From Helicobacter sp. MIT 05-5294 (GTDB lineage Bacteria > Campylobacterota > Campylobacteria > Campylobacterales > Helicobacteraceae): a DNA stretch of 39,645 bases. Position 1 is the first letter of the stretch. Each line of letters opens with the position of its first letter. Of this stretch, positions 15,514 through 26,218 are shown one piece after another. The position numbers and the translations under genes were made by a program. Under the pieces are notes generated by a model. The model ran no database searches. It was not told the origin of the DNA and saw nothing but the letters and a program-made list of their open reading frames with translations. The stretch lies in NCBI RefSeq assembly GCF_000765675.1, contig NZ_JRPA02000014.1:1-39645 (forward strand), read 5' to 3'.

Positions 15514-16668
15514 CTATTCACAGGATTCTAAATCTTCACTAAAGGATTCCATAATTTCACAATGTGCCAACTCGCGCAGTAGATTCGTTGCATACGCCCC
15601 TTTTGGCAAATAAAACTCTAACTCGCCTTGCGCTTCTTCTTCTTTATAGCGAAAATTTAGATTCTCTGGAAAAATCCACGCATAGCGTCTCTGCCCTACA
15701 CTCTTGATTCTGCAATCCAAAAATTTGGATTCTAAAACCCCTGCCCCCCATTGACTAATCTTAACTTTTTCACCGCTTAAAGCCCCTGTGATTGCTGTTT
15801 CTTTGCGCATAAAGCGTTCGGATTCTATCATTAAATCACTTGTTTCATTAAGCATAAAAAGTTTGCCAAAAGGATAATGACAAAGATAATCGCCTTTTAG
15901 GATTTTAAACCAATGCGGTTGGGATTTTAGCCTTTTGCAAGTATTCATATCAAGAAATTCTTGTGGAATCTCATCGCAATCAAGATACATTTTAAGGGTT
16001 TTAGGAATGGAATCCAAAGGGGTATTTGCAATTAAATGAGAAATATCAATGCGCAAAGAAAGCCATAGGTTATAAAGATAGCTTTGATAGGCACTAATAA
16101 GAAAATTCTGCATTTTTTTATTACGCACTTTTCGCTTTTTTTCTATAATCTCCAAACCTGCTTGATAATTATCTCCCTCTTTTCCGAATCTTTGGTAGCC
16201 AAAATAATTTGGAATCCCAAATTGCTCCATTGTTTTGCAGACTTCTGCGGTTTTTTGCGCATTTAACTTATCTAGCTTTTTGAGGCGGATAAAAAACTTA
16301 TTTCCTTTTAAATGCCCAAGCTTGATTTTGTTATTATGATAAGTTTTCTCTAGAATCTTAATATTTGGAAGATTTAGCAATTCTATCTTGTCTGTTAAAT
16401 GTCTAGGCAAACTGATATATTGGATACTTAAGGCATTTTTGTCTTTTAAACCCGCATATCCTATTTCATTTTCTTTGATTCCTAGATTTGAAGAAAGAAG
16501 CTTTAAGATTTCGAAAGTTGTTAAAGATTTTTTGCGTAATTTCAAAATCAAATGCGCACCCTCCCCACTAAAAGAGTAAAGCGGCACTTCTTCTACGACA
16601 AAATCACGCGGACTTTGCTTGAAATAAAATTGAATCGGGGAATGCGTATAAGCGAATGCGAGATTCAT
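15514..16668 (-). CDS. truD: tRNA pseudouridine(13) synthase TruD
   Basis: TruD isomerises U13 of tRNA(Glu) to pseudouridine. The family core is present: FKQSPRDFVVEEVPLY near the start, GYAGLKDKNALSIQYISL with the catalytic Asp of KDK, NYFGYQRFGKEGDN, and a later ISAYQSYLYN region. The ATG at 16668 (MNLAFAYTHSP...) is preferred, giving 384 residues, close to H. pylori TruD. An upstream start at 16719 would add 17 residues that overlap the slyD Cys/His-rich tail and have no family support. The start is seven bases after the slyD stop. The insertion domain between the catalytic halves is shorter than in E. coli. Confidence 0.93.
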   Translation of the reverse strand: MNLAFAYTHSPIQFYFKQSPRDFVVEEVPLYSFSGEGAHLILKLRKKSLTTFEILKLLSSNLGIKENEIGYAGLKDKNALSIQYISLPRHLTDKIELLNLPNIKILEKTYHNNKIKLGHLKGNKFFIRLKKLDKLNAQKTAEVCKTMEQFGIPNYFGYQRFGKEGDNYQAGLEIIEKKRKVRNKKMQNFLISAYQSYLYNLWLSLRIDISHLIANTPLDSIPKTLKMYLDCDEIPQEFLDMNTCKRLKSQPHWFKILKGDYLCHYPFGKLFMLNETSDLMIESERFMRKETAITGALSGEKVKISQWGAGVLESKFLDCRIKSVGQRRYAWIFPENLNFRYKEEEAQGELEFYLPKGAYATNLLRELAHCEIMESFSEDLESCE

Positions 16669-16675
16669 AATGCAA

Positions 16676-17191
16676 CTAATGACAACCGCAACTGCCGCAA
16701 CAACCCCCGCCCTCACCATGATGGTGTTCTTGAGCGTGTAATCCGCAAGTTAATTCTTTGTCTGTTGCTTCACGAGCATCCAAAACGCTAACAATAAAAT
16801 GCAATTCTTTCCCTGCCAAAGGGTGATTGTAATCTATAATCACCATTTCATCATTAAAATCTTTTACGATAACTTGAGCTGTTTCGCCATTTTCTCCTTG
16901 TCCAAACAAAGTCATACCTTGTTGCAAGTCAATTCCGACAAATTGATCTCTTGGAACTTCTTGCACATATTCAGAAAAATACTCACCATAAGCATTTACA
17001 GGTGCAACAATCACTTCTTGTTTATCGCCAACTGACATTTGCGCAATGGCTTCTTCTAAACCTTTAATAATTTCACCTGCACCCATAATAAATTCCAATG
17101 GCTTACCGCCAATATTGGAATCCAAAATTTCTTCTGTTCCGTTTTCTTTGACCTGATATTCAATACTTACTACTTGATTATTTTCTATCAT
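16676..17191 (-). CDS. slyD: FKBP-type peptidyl-prolyl isomerase SlyD
   Basis: SlyD combines prolyl isomerase, chaperone and metal-binding activity, and in Helicobacter is linked to nickel delivery to hydrogenase. The 171-residue product has the FKBP half at residues 1-70 (SIEYQV, PLEFIMGAGEIIKGLEEAI, VNAYGEY) and the insert-in-flap chaperone domain at about 75-130 (IDYNHPLAGKELHF). The C-terminal tail, from about residue 148, is rich in His and Cys (CGLHAQEHHH and GGGCCGSCGCH) and is a likely Ni/Zn site. Its position after cpoB matches H. pylori and C. jejuni. A strong GGAG-type site precedes the ATG. Confidence 0.95.
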   Translation of the reverse strand: MIENNQVVSIEYQVKENGTEEILDSNIGGKPLEFIMGAGEIIKGLEEAIAQMSVGDKQEVIVAPVNAYGEYFSEYVQEVPRDQFVGIDLQQGMTLFGQGENGETAQVIVKDFNDEMVIIDYNHPLAGKELHFIVSVLDAREATDKELTCGLHAQEHHHGEGGGCCGSCGCH

Positions 17192-17222
17192 TTTTTCTCC
17201 TTTATTTAAGTTGAATGCCTGA

Positions 17223-18350
17223 TTATTTTAAAAGTTTCTTGGCTTCTTTGGCTTCATTGGATTTCGGATAAAGTGAAACGAGAGATTCCAAAAAGCGTTT
17301 AGCATTTTCTTCTTCTTTGATAGCCCTGAAAGATTTTGCACTATTAAGCATAAGACGCGGCATATAGTCTGCCTTATCATAGCGCGTAGCACTTGTTTTG
17401 TAATAATAAATCGCATCTTCATAGCGTTTTTGTGCAAAAGCAATTTCTCCTAGCAAATAATTCCCACGCGCAGGTTTATAGTTGCCTTTAACCGCAAATT
17501 GCAAATATTCATCTGCAGAATCATAGTTTTTGTTTTTAAAAAACTCTTCCCCTTCTTTAAACACATCGGATAATTGTTTATTTTTTAAGTTTGTTTTAGA
17601 AGCTGTTGGCTCATTTTGGGATTTTTTTGTTTGAGAATCTTGTTTATTTTGCGTTTGGGAATCATTGGTTTGAGATTCGGACTTAGAAGAATCCTTGTTT
17701 TGTTCTGTTTTTTCTTTGCCGGATTCCTTATTTGATGAATCCTTTAAAGAATCTGTTGTTGATAAATTCGCTTGAGGATCTGCTTGTGTATTGTTACCCT
17801 CTAAATTCGCAATCACCGCGTTAATTTTTGCATTTGTAGCTACGACTTCTTGGGATTCTGCTTGAGGAGTTGCAGGGTTGTTTGCCTTAGCTTGAGATTC
17901 TATCTCCTTTGATTTTTGTTGTTTTAAAGTAGCGATTTGCTCTTTTAACTCGTTGATTTCGTTTTGCATTTGCGTATTTGTCTTTTGAATTAAAGCTCCC
18001 AATGCAGAAATACTATTCTTTAGCTTATCAATATTCTCGTTTTGCAATGCAAAATTAGAATCTACATGCTTACGAATTTCCTCTGAAGTTGCGTTGTTCT
18101 CACCTCGGACTAATTCAATTTTATTTGCGTTATTTTGGATTCTTTGAATCTGCCCTTCAAAAATACTTTTTAAGCCTTCTTGCGATTCTTCTATGATTTG
18201 AACTTTATTAGAAAGATTAAAAAGTTTTTCATTGATAATTTGAGATTCGGTCTTTTGTGGGGCTTTCCCACCGGCGTTAAAAGCCGATGGCTCTTCCCCA
18301 TATAAGAAGCTAACTAACAATAAGCTTGAAGCAATTAATTTTTGCAACAC
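17223..18350 (-). CDS. ybgF: Tol-Pal-associated periplasmic protein CpoB/YbgF
   Basis: CpoB/YbgF works with Tol-Pal to coordinate outer-membrane constriction with wall synthesis. The 375-residue product has a signal peptide (LIASSLLLVSFLYGEE, about residues 5-20) and a coiled-coil region to about residue 150. A long Ser/Thr/Gln/Lys-rich linker spans about 160-255. Three TPR-like helical pairs follow at about 260-372 (YFKNKNYDSADEYL, LLGEIAFAQKRYEDAIYYY, KEEENAKRFLESL). The start GTG at 18350 is seven bases after the pal stop; the AAGG site overlaps that stop. The linker is longer than in E. coli CpoB (about 260 residues). Placement directly after pal supports the assignment. Confidence 0.9.
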   Translation of the reverse strand: MLQKLIASSLLLVSFLYGEEPSAFNAGGKAPQKTESQIINEKLFNLSNKVQIIEESQEGLKSIFEGQIQRIQNNANKIELVRGENNATSEEIRKHVDSNFALQNENIDKLKNSISALGALIQKTNTQMQNEINELKEQIATLKQQKSKEIESQAKANNPATPQAESQEVVATNAKINAVIANLEGNNTQADPQANLSTTDSLKDSSNKESGKEKTEQNKDSSKSESQTNDSQTQNKQDSQTKKSQNEPTASKTNLKNKQLSDVFKEGEEFFKNKNYDSADEYLQFAVKGNYKPARGNYLLGEIAFAQKRYEDAIYYYKTSATRYDKADYMPRLMLNSAKSFRAIKEEENAKRFLESLVSLYPKSNEAKEAKKLLK

Positions 18351-18357
18351 AAAAACC

Positions 18358-18885
18358 TTAAGGCAACATTTTGAAAGTTACTTTTCTATTTTCTGCCCAA
18401 CAATCTCTTGTTTTAGCGGTGCAAGTTGGTTTGCTTTCGCCATAGCTTACAAGACTTGTTTTGCCCTCTTCAACGCCTTGAGCAACTAACGCATTTTTAA
18501 CCGCAACAGCTCTTTTAAGACCCAATGCGTAATTGTATTCATCAGTTCCCCACTCGTCAGTGTTTCCTTCGATTCTAACATTTAATGTTCCTGCAGAAAT
18601 AGAAGTTAAAATTCTCGCGTCTCTTTCTACTACGGATTGCATATCTGGACGCACTACGAATTGATCAAAGTTGAAGAATACATTGCGCAAACCATCTTCT
18701 ACATAGCTGATTCTTTCTTCAAGATTCACGAAGTTGTCTCTATTGTAATCATATCCACTTCCATCGTTATTATAGTATCTACCGCTTTGTTGAGCGTTTG
18801 CGTCAGATTCTACATTGCTTTTGTTACTACAACCTGTTACCAATAATGCGGCTGCCAATGAGCCTAAAACTAGAAATTTTTTCAT
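18358..18885 (-). CDS. pal: Peptidoglycan-associated lipoprotein Pal
   Basis: Pal anchors the outer membrane to peptidoglycan and is the end point of the Tol machine; in this group it is also known as Omp18. The 175-residue product has a lipobox LVTGC with the lipidated Cys19, an Asn/Gly/Tyr-rich tether, and an OmpA-like domain from about residue 65. The domain includes the peptidoglycan-binding stretch VRIEGNTDEWGTDEYNYALG and LKRAVAVKNAL. It ends with TCTAKTRDCWAENRKVTF, where two Cys may pair. A strong promoter-like TATAAT inside an inverted repeat lies upstream, so pal can probably be transcribed separately from tolB. Confidence 0.95.
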   Translation of the reverse strand: MKKFLVLGSLAAALLVTGCSNKSNVESDANAQQSGRYYNNDGSGYDYNRDNFVNLEERISYVEDGLRNVFFNFDQFVVRPDMQSVVERDARILTSISAGTLNVRIEGNTDEWGTDEYNYALGLKRAVAVKNALVAQGVEEGKTSLVSYGESKPTCTAKTRDCWAENRKVTFKMLP

Positions 18886-18918
18886 TTCTACTCCCTGGAT
18901 TTAATTAAAAAACGCGAT

Positions 18919-18949
18919 ATTATACCAAAAAAAATACAATTTGGTATAA
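18919..18949 (-). promoter_or_regulatory. pal promoter overlapped by 10-bp inverted repeat
   Basis: On the minus strand a TATAAT (18924-18919) lies 34 bases before the pal ATG. It is embedded in a perfect 10-bp inverted repeat, TTATACCAAA (18949-18940) and TTTGGTATAA (18929-18920), with a ten-base spacer. The arms cover the -35 and -10 zones. The layout suits a repressor operator. A tolB terminator is possible but lacks a proper T-run directly after the stem. Confidence 0.5.
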
Positions 18950-18959
18950 AATCTTTATT

Positions 18960-20237
18960 TTACCAATCCATAGATTGGATTGTGCTACCACTAAGCGGGA
19001 AAAGTAGCGTTTTGTTGTAATTCAAGCGAATAATCCCTAACGCGCTTTGATTGCCCTCATGTTTTACATACATAATTGTTTCGCCATCTTTTGAAAAACG
19101 CGGTAGCTGATTTACTCCATTGGCACTTAAACGGCGAATAAAATCGCTTTTGGTGGAAATCAGATAAAGGTTAAAGGTATTGCGATTAAACTCATCACTT
19201 GTTTCGCGGCTAGAATAAACAATATAATTCCCATTCGCACTTGCTGCATTGTTGTTGCGCCCATGATAAACCATTTGTTCCACAGCCCCACTTGCTTCTC
19301 CACTTAATGGAATCGCAAAAACATTAGGATAGCCCAAACGATCAGAAATAAACATTACTCTTTTTTCGTCTTCAATGAAATTCCCGCTTACATCAATTCC
19401 GCTATATTTTGTAAGCCTCGTAAGATTCCTACTTGACACATCATAGAGATAAATATCGGCTTGTTCATTTGGAGCCATTGTGAGCAGCACTTTAGTAGAA
19501 TCTTGGCTTACATCTGAAGCGACTAACATACCATTGCTATCCAAGATTTTTTGATTCTGTCCGTTTGTTAAATCAAATCTAAAAAGTGTTGGTTTGTCTA
19601 AGTATTTTGTATAATAAAAAGCGGTTTGCGCTTCATTTGCCCACTTAGGAAAAATATTTAACCCACCGCTTACGATTCTTTTTTTGTAAGTCAGTGTATA
19701 ATCGCTCGTAAGAATCTCGCTTTCTCCGGGAGTTGTATAGTGAGATAAAACCACCATTCTCTCCATCCAATCCACTTTAGGAGCTTTGATATAATCATTA
19801 ATATCAATCGCCATTTTATGTGCCAAAAAAGGATAAGATTCTGCATTGTTTGTCTTATATTCTTTGCTTAAAGCCAATAAGCCTGTATTTGCATCATAAA
19901 GTTGAAGCTTTGCTTCTAAATTGTCTTTGGTTATCTCCGCATTCACTCGTGCAATAAGATCAATTTTGCTTTTGCGGTATTCGTCAAAATTCAACACCAT
20001 TGCACTTGAGACGCTTTCTTGGGATTCTTGTGTTGCAAAATGCCCCGTTACCTTTAAATCCGCAATCAACATTTTGAAAATTCTTTGGCTGTATTCTTTT
20101 TGTGAATAATCCCTGCCTGTATTTTGCACCAAAATATTAGGGAGATTCCCAAACTTTTTCACGACTTCCAATGTTGCATCAATGGGTTCTGCAAAAGCAA
20201 AACTAACACAAAACAACAAAAGACAAATTTTTTTCAT
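18960..20237 (-). CDS. tolB: Tol-Pal translocation protein TolB
   Basis: TolB is the periplasmic partner that binds Pal and is regulated by TolA. The 425-residue product has a signal peptide (ICLLLFCVSFAFAEP, residues 4-18) and an N-terminal alpha/beta domain to about residue 150. A beta-propeller follows, with repeated WD40-like/TolB motifs (FRFDLTNGQNQKIL, DIYLYDVSSRNLTRL, RVMFISDRLGYPNVF, NGNYIVYSSRET). It lies one base after the tolA stop, so the two are coupled. Length and order are standard. Its own stop is followed by the pal promoter region. Confidence 0.95.
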   Translation of the reverse strand: MKKICLLLFCVSFAFAEPIDATLEVVKKFGNLPNILVQNTGRDYSQKEYSQRIFKMLIADLKVTGHFATQESQESVSSAMVLNFDEYRKSKIDLIARVNAEITKDNLEAKLQLYDANTGLLALSKEYKTNNAESYPFLAHKMAIDINDYIKAPKVDWMERMVVLSHYTTPGESEILTSDYTLTYKKRIVSGGLNIFPKWANEAQTAFYYTKYLDKPTLFRFDLTNGQNQKILDSNGMLVASDVSQDSTKVLLTMAPNEQADIYLYDVSSRNLTRLTKYSGIDVSGNFIEDEKRVMFISDRLGYPNVFAIPLSGEASGAVEQMVYHGRNNNAASANGNYIVYSSRETSDEFNRNTFNLYLISTKSDFIRRLSANGVNQLPRFSKDGETIMYVKHEGNQSALGIIRLNYNKTLLFPLSGSTIQSMDW

Positions 20238-20238
20238 C

Positions 20239-20979
20239 TTACACCTCTGTTTTAAAAGTTACCATAATATTGGTTTGAGCTCCACCTTCAAAGCGTGGAA
20301 ATTCTTGGACACGCATTATATCTAAAAACTCTTGCAATGCCTTATCAAAATCCAAATTCCCAGATAGCCTAACGATAGAATAGGAAAACTTTCCTTGCGC
20401 ATTAATGCTGATTTGCACTTCTGCCTTGTGTTCTTGTGAAGTGCGAATCGGATTCCAATTTTGAGCTAAAATCTCCTGCACTTTAGCATAAAACTCGTCA
20501 TATTCTCCTTTTGGAGTAACAAAACTTAGAGTTTTTTGAGTATCCAAATTGGACATAATTTTTTCTAATTCTTGGCTTAAATTTTCGCTTTGAGAAGTCT
20601 CATTCGCCTTTTTCTTTTTGGCGATTTTATCGTTCTGACTTTGTGGTTTTAAGGCATCTTTCTTTACGGGAATCTTGGAATCCACTTGTTTAAAAAGTTC
20701 ATTAATACCCAATCCTGTGTTTGCCGTTTTAGAAGCACTTTCTTTCTTGATTGGAATTGCTTCTACCCTTTTATCCATACTTTTTTGCGCTGTATTGATA
20801 GTGTTTTTTTGTTGAATCTCTTCAATTAAATCTATGCTAAAGGTTGTTTCTTTGTTGAAAGCATAAGCTTTAGGAGTTTTTTGCGCTGTATTGAACTGCC
20901 AAATCAATAAGGCAACAATGGAAATATAGCTAAAGATTGCGATTCCGCCACTTGAAATAAATAAAACAATTTTAGCCAT
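20239..20979 (-). CDS. tolA: TolA/TonB-like energy-transducing protein
   Basis: This protein links the TolQR motor in the inner membrane to TolB-Pal. The ATG at 20979 is preferred, giving a 246-residue product; it overlaps the tolR end by eight bases (ATGGCTAA). A start at 21021 would add 14 residues lying inside tolR. One membrane helix lies at about residues 4-29 (IVLFISSGGIAIFSYISIVALL). A Lys/Ser/Gln-rich periplasmic rod follows, then a C-terminal TonB/TolA-like domain from about residue 150 (WNPIRTSQEHKAEVQI, LDFDKALQEFLDIM). It is much shorter than E. coli TolA (421 residues). Older annotations call this position TonB; the tolQ-tolR-tolB-pal context favours TolA. Confidence 0.87.
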   Translation of the reverse strand: MAKIVLFISSGGIAIFSYISIVALLIWQFNTAQKTPKAYAFNKETTFSIDLIEEIQQKNTINTAQKSMDKRVEAIPIKKESASKTANTGLGINELFKQVDSKIPVKKDALKPQSQNDKIAKKKKANETSQSENLSQELEKIMSNLDTQKTLSFVTPKGEYDEFYAKVQEILAQNWNPIRTSQEHKAEVQISINAQGKFSYSIVRLSGNLDFDKALQEFLDIMRVQEFPRFEGGAQTNIMVTFKTEV

Positions 20980-21370
20980 CGGTAACGAGCGAAACCCTTG
21001 TAAAACCTGTCTGTTTTGCAATTTTCAACAAATAAATTACATCTTCATATTTAAGATTCTTATCTGCCCTAATATAAACTTGCGTATTTTTGTCGTAAGT
21101 ATTGGCAAACACGACAAACGCATCAGGAAAACTATCAAAAGTCAAAATATCGTCTTTAAGGTAAATATTGCGCTTTAAATCCATACGAATTTCAATCTTG
21201 GAATCCTCTTGCATTGTTGCACTCTTAGAGCCTTGTGGCAAAGAAATCTCTTCTTGATATACAATCACAGGAGCTGTTACCATAAGAATCGCCAAAAGCA
21301 CAAGCATAATATCCACCAAAGGCGTAATGTTTAAATCTGGTGTTTCGTCCCAATTATAATGCACTTTCAT
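20972..21370 (-). CDS. tolR: TolR/ExbD-family proton-channel subunit
   Basis: TolR forms the proton-driven motor with TolQ. The 132-residue product has a short cytoplasmic N-terminus and one membrane helix at about 16-38 (PLVDIMLVLLAILMVTAPVI). The essential Asp20 in this helix takes part in proton passage. A periplasmic ExbD-like domain follows (IRADKNLKYEDVIYLLKIAKQTGF). ExbD and TolR cannot be told apart on length alone; the neighbouring tolB and pal favour TolR. The ATG at 21370 is 12 bases after the tolQ stop. Confidence 0.92.
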   Translation of the reverse strand: MKVHYNWDETPDLNITPLVDIMLVLLAILMVTAPVIVYQEEISLPQGSKSATMQEDSKIEIRMDLKRNIYLKDDILTFDSFPDAFVVFANTYDKNTQVYIRADKNLKYEDVIYLLKIAKQTGFTRVSLVTDG

Positions 21371-21382
21371 TTTGTCTTAAAT

Positions 21383-21955
21383 CTATAAATTAGTTTTTGG
21401 AGAAATTAATACATTAATTTGCAATTGTAAATAAGTATTTAATTCAAAAACTTTGCGTTTTAGGAATAAATTAAAAGAATAGGCTGGAACTGCGGTTAGA
21501 ATCCCTGCAGCCGTCGCCACAAGAGCTTTTGAGATTACAGGTGCTATCACATCTAAAGTAGCTTTTGAATTGGTCCCTAATTTAGAGAAAGCCTCCAAAA
21601 TCTCAACAACCGTGCCAAATAAACCAATAAAAGGTGCAGTGGAAGCTACGATTCCAAGAAAGGTCAAACCAATCGTTGCATCTTTGATTGCTTTATCTAA
21701 TGAATATTGCAACATAGGCTCTGTTAGTTTTTTATCAATCCCAATAAGATTAGAACCCAATAAAGAATTTTTTGGCAATGTATTGCGTCCGCCCAATAAA
21801 ACTTCAAGACATCGTTTTTCATTACTTAGTGCTAAGCTTAAGGAAAAATAGCGATATAAAAAAATCCAAAGCACCAACACAAAATACAAAGATAGCCAAG
21901 CCAAAACGACTATGGCAATAACACCATAGTCGCTTAACAATGTATTTAAACTCAC
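21383..21955 (-). CDS. tolQ: TolQ/ExbB-family proton-channel subunit
   Basis: TolQ is the multi-helix stator-like partner of TolR. The 190-residue product has three membrane segments, at about 10-34, 98-120 and 138-162. The conserved stretch ATAPFIGLFGTVVEILEAF precedes the last pair, and the ALVATAAGILTAVPAYSFNLF helix carries the small residues that line the channel. The start is GTG at 21955, overlapping the atpC stop as GTGA, so it is coupled to the ATP synthase operon. Fusion of the Tol genes to the atp operon in this order is known from H. pylori and C. jejuni. Confidence 0.93.
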   Translation of the reverse strand: MSLNTLLSDYGVIAIVVLAWLSLYFVLVLWIFLYRYFSLSLALSNEKRCLEVLLGGRNTLPKNSLLGSNLIGIDKKLTEPMLQYSLDKAIKDATIGLTFLGIVASTAPFIGLFGTVVEILEAFSKLGTNSKATLDVIAPVISKALVATAAGILTAVPAYSFNLFLKRKVFELNTYLQLQINVLISPKTNL

Positions 21956-22344
21956 AGAGAACTCTTTGCTGTATTTTCAATGCGAGAAACTACCATAGAA
22001 ACCGCAACATTATTATCTGTTGATTCTTCCAATAGTTTTTTCGCATTTGCAATAGCTTGAGCAATTTCGCTTTCGCTATCTCCATTAATATCCACAGCCC
22101 CTTCTGCTAGAACATCAACACTTGTTTCATCTACTTTCGCATAGCCCCAATTAATTGCGACAATCTCTTTTTTATTGTCTTGTTTTTCAATTTCAATTAC
22201 TCCGGCATTAAGTGTTGTTACAATTCCAACATGCCCCGGTAAGACGCCAAACTCCCCTTCACTTCCGGGAAGAGTAACGCTTTTGACATTATTAGAAAAA
22301 ATCTTGCCCTCTGGAGTAACAATATCCAATTTCAAGGTTTCCAT
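21952..22344 (-). CDS. atpC: F1Fo ATP synthase epsilon subunit
   Basis: The epsilon subunit sits in the central stalk and couples rotation to catalysis while inhibiting ATP hydrolysis. The 130-residue product has the N-terminal beta-barrel (LDIVTPEGKIF, VTLPGSEGEFGVLPGHV near residues 24-40) and a C-terminal helical part (IAQAIANAKKLLEEST). The barrel motif GxxGxFGVLPGH is the family hallmark. The gene starts nine bases after the atpD stop and overlaps tolQ by four bases. Confidence 0.96.
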   Translation of the reverse strand: METLKLDIVTPEGKIFSNNVKSVTLPGSEGEFGVLPGHVGIVTTLNAGVIEIEKQDNKKEIVAINWGYAKVDETSVDVLAEGAVDINGDSESEIAQAIANAKKLLEESTDNNVAVSMVVSRIENTAKSSL

Positions 22345-22353
22345 TGAAGCTCC

Positions 22354-23769
<1,416 letters not shown>

Positions 23770-23781
23770 TTAATATACTCC

Positions 23782-24669
23782 TTATTTCATTGACTCAACG
23801 CCAGTATTAATTTCTACTAATTCTGTCGTAATTGTTTCTTGTCTTGCTTTGTTATAGGCAATCGTGAGAGTTCTTGCCAATTCACCTGCATTATTTGTGG
23901 CTGCGTCCATTGCCTGCATACGAGCACTATGTTCTGCTGCCAAAGAATCCACAAGCGCATAATACATACTAAATTCAATGTATTTATTTGCCAACTCGTG
24001 CAAAATTTCATTTTCTTGCTCATTTGGTTCTACCTCTAAAATAGAAGCACACTCTTCTGGTAAAGCAATGCCTTCAATCGGTAAAAGTTGGGAAACTTTC
24101 ATCTCTTGAGAAATCATATTTTTAAAACCATTATGAACCAAAATTACTTTGGAAGTAATACCGCTAAGATAATCTGCTACCGCTTTGTTAATGAACTCTG
24201 CCGCTTGTGCGTATTGTGGTGTAGCACTTAGCCCCACAACACTATCCAATATTTCAATTTCATTAAATTTATAATATTCCACTGCCTTTTTGCCAATCAC
24301 TCGCAAACGCACTTTCATATTCTTTGTCTTGTGTTCCGCTATAATGCGATTCACTTCTTTAATGGTGTTAATATTGAATCCACCACACAAACCTTTATCG
24401 GCTGTAACCAATACAATATCTACAAGTTTGGATTCCTCATTTCCTTTGCTGAAATAAGGATTATCCTGCATATTCTCACCACTTGCGACTTTTGCTTTAA
24501 TCTCTGACAAAACCTCTACAATTTTCTTTGCATACATCTTAGAGCGTCTTGCCATTTCGTCGGCTTTTTTTAATTTAGAAGTAGAAACAAGCTTCATTGC
24601 ACGCGTAGTTTTTTGAGTGTTTAGAACGCTTGAAATCTTTTTTCTAATATCTTTTAGGTTGTTTCCCAT
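23782..24669 (-). CDS. atpG: F1Fo ATP synthase gamma subunit
   Basis: The gamma subunit is the rotating shaft inside the alpha-beta hexamer. The 295-residue product has the N-terminal helix that enters the ring (LKDIRKKISSVLNTQKTTRAMKLV region, residues 5-28), a central TADKGLCGGFN block and the C-terminal helix. That helix includes SARMQAMDAATNNAGEL and ends in LTIAYNKARQETITTEL. Length and order are standard. It lies between atpA and atpD with gaps of 15 and 12 bases. Confidence 0.97.
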   Translation of the reverse strand: MGNNLKDIRKKISSVLNTQKTTRAMKLVSTSKLKKADEMARRSKMYAKKIVEVLSEIKAKVASGENMQDNPYFSKGNEESKLVDIVLVTADKGLCGGFNINTIKEVNRIIAEHKTKNMKVRLRVIGKKAVEYYKFNEIEILDSVVGLSATPQYAQAAEFINKAVADYLSGITSKVILVHNGFKNMISQEMKVSQLLPIEGIALPEECASILEVEPNEQENEILHELANKYIEFSMYYALVDSLAAEHSARMQAMDAATNNAGELARTLTIAYNKARQETITTELVEINTGVESMK

Positions 24670-24684
24670 AACAAACTCCCTATT

Positions 24685-26199
24685 TTACACCGCAAAATTA
24701 GATTTGAACTCTTCTAAAGCCTTGCAGAGAGTTTCTTCAATATCTTTGTCCAACATTTTTTTAGAACGAATGTCTTCAAAGATTTGTGGATATTTAGCTT
24801 CCAAGAATGGATACAAATCCGCTTCAAATTTCGTGATATTAGCGACTGCTACATCGTCCATATAACCTCTTGCACCTGCAAAAACAACCACTACTTGACG
24901 CTCAATAGACAATGGAGAATAAGGAGGCTGTTTTAAGACTTCCACCATTCTTTGTCCTCGGTCTAATTGTTTTCTACTGGATTCATCTAAATCAGAAGCA
25001 AATTGGGCAAACGCTTGTAATTCACGGTATTGTGCAAGGTCAAGCCTCAAAGTTCCTGAAACTTGTTTTGTCGCTTTAATCTGTGCAGCACCACCCACAC
25101 GAGATACCGACAAACCAACATTGATTGCAGGACGCACACCAGAGTTAAATAAATCTGTTTCAAGGAATATTTGCCCATCTGTAATTGAAATAACATTTGT
25201 CGGAATATATGCTGCCACATCTCCCGCTTGTGTTTCAATGATTGGTAATGCAGTTAGAGAACCTGCCCCTAGCTCATCACTAACTTTCGCGGCACGCTCC
25301 AACAATCTTGAATGCAGATAGAATACATCACCGGGGAACGCTTCACGACCCGGAGGACGTCTAAGAATCAAAGACATTTCACGATAAGCCACTGCGTGCT
25401 TACTTAAATCATCATAAACAATCAACGCATGTCTTCCATTGTCTCTAAAATATTCTCCCATAGTTACACCCGCATAAGGAGCAAGATATTGCATAGTCGC
25501 AGAATCTGAAGCAGGTGCATTGATAATAATGGTGTATTCCATTGCGCCATGCTCTTCTAATTTTCTTACAACTTGAGCAACAGTGGATTCCTTTTGACCG
25601 ATTGCTACATAGATACAAACAACATCTTGACCTTTTTGGTTGATAATTGTATCAATCGCAACGGTTGTCTTACCTGTTTGTCTATCGCCGATAATCAATT
25701 CTCTTTGTCCGCGTCCGATTGGAACAAGAGCATCAATCGCCTTAAGTCCTGTTTGAAGTGGCTCATGCACAGACTTTCTAGCCATAATCCCCGGTGCTTT
25801 TTCTTCCATAAAGCGATATTCTTTTGCTTCAATTGCGCCTTTTCCATCAATAGGCTCACCCAAAGCATTTACAACACGCCCCATCAAACCATCACCTACA
25901 GGCACACGCAAAAGCTTACCAAGTCTTTTAACAGAAGAACCCTCTTTAATTTCTTTTCCGCCACCTAAAACAACAACACCAACACTGCCTTCTTCAAGGC
26001 TTAAAGCCAAACCTTTATCGCCTGTTTCAAATTCAACCATCTCATAATACATTGCATTTTTGAGTCCATAAACTTTTGCGACACCATCAGCATATGCAAT
26101 AACCTTGCCTGTTTCAGCAATATTAAGATCAAGTTCAAAATTGTCAATTCTTTCTTTAATGATTGAACTAATTTCATCTGCTTGTAATTTTGCTACCAC
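24685..26199 (-). CDS. atpA: F1Fo ATP synthase alpha subunit
   Basis: The alpha subunit carries the non-catalytic nucleotide sites and supplies the arginine finger. The 504-residue product has Walker A GDRQTGKT at residues 171-178 and [34 protein letters not shown]-type core blocks (only parts quoted here). The [17 protein letters not shown] motif carries the Arg finger near residue 365. The start codon is GTG at 26199 with GGAG close upstream; no better ATG lies nearby. It follows atpH by 19 bases. Confidence 0.97.
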   Translation of the reverse strand: MVAKLQADEISSIIKERIDNFELDLNIAETGKVIAYADGVAKVYGLKNAMYYEMVEFETGDKGLALSLEEGSVGVVVLGGGKEIKEGSSVKRLGKLLRVPVGDGLMGRVVNALGEPIDGKGAIEAKEYRFMEEKAPGIMARKSVHEPLQTGLKAIDALVPIGRGQRELIIGDRQTGKTTVAIDTIINQKGQDVVCIYVAIGQKESTVAQVVRKLEEHGAMEYTIIINAPASDSATMQYLAPYAGVTMGEYFRDNGRHALIVYDDLSKHAVAYREMSLILRRPPGREAFPGDVFYLHSRLLERAAKVSDELGAGSLTALPIIETQAGDVAAYIPTNVISITDGQIFLETDLFNSGVRPAINVGLSVSRVGGAAQIKATKQVSGTLRLDLAQYRELQAFAQFASDLDESSRKQLDRGQRMVEVLKQPPYSPLSIERQVVVVFAGARGYMDDVAVANITKFEADLYPFLEAKYPQIFEDIRSKKMLDKDIEETLCKALEEFKSNFAV

Positions 26200-26218
26200 T
26201 ACTACTCCTTATTTAGAA

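Noticed and set aside
16669-16719. Upstream start for truD with a hydrophobic leader that mimics a signal peptide
   Set aside because: TruD is cytoplasmic; the extra 17 residues are the slyD Cys/His-rich tail read in another frame.
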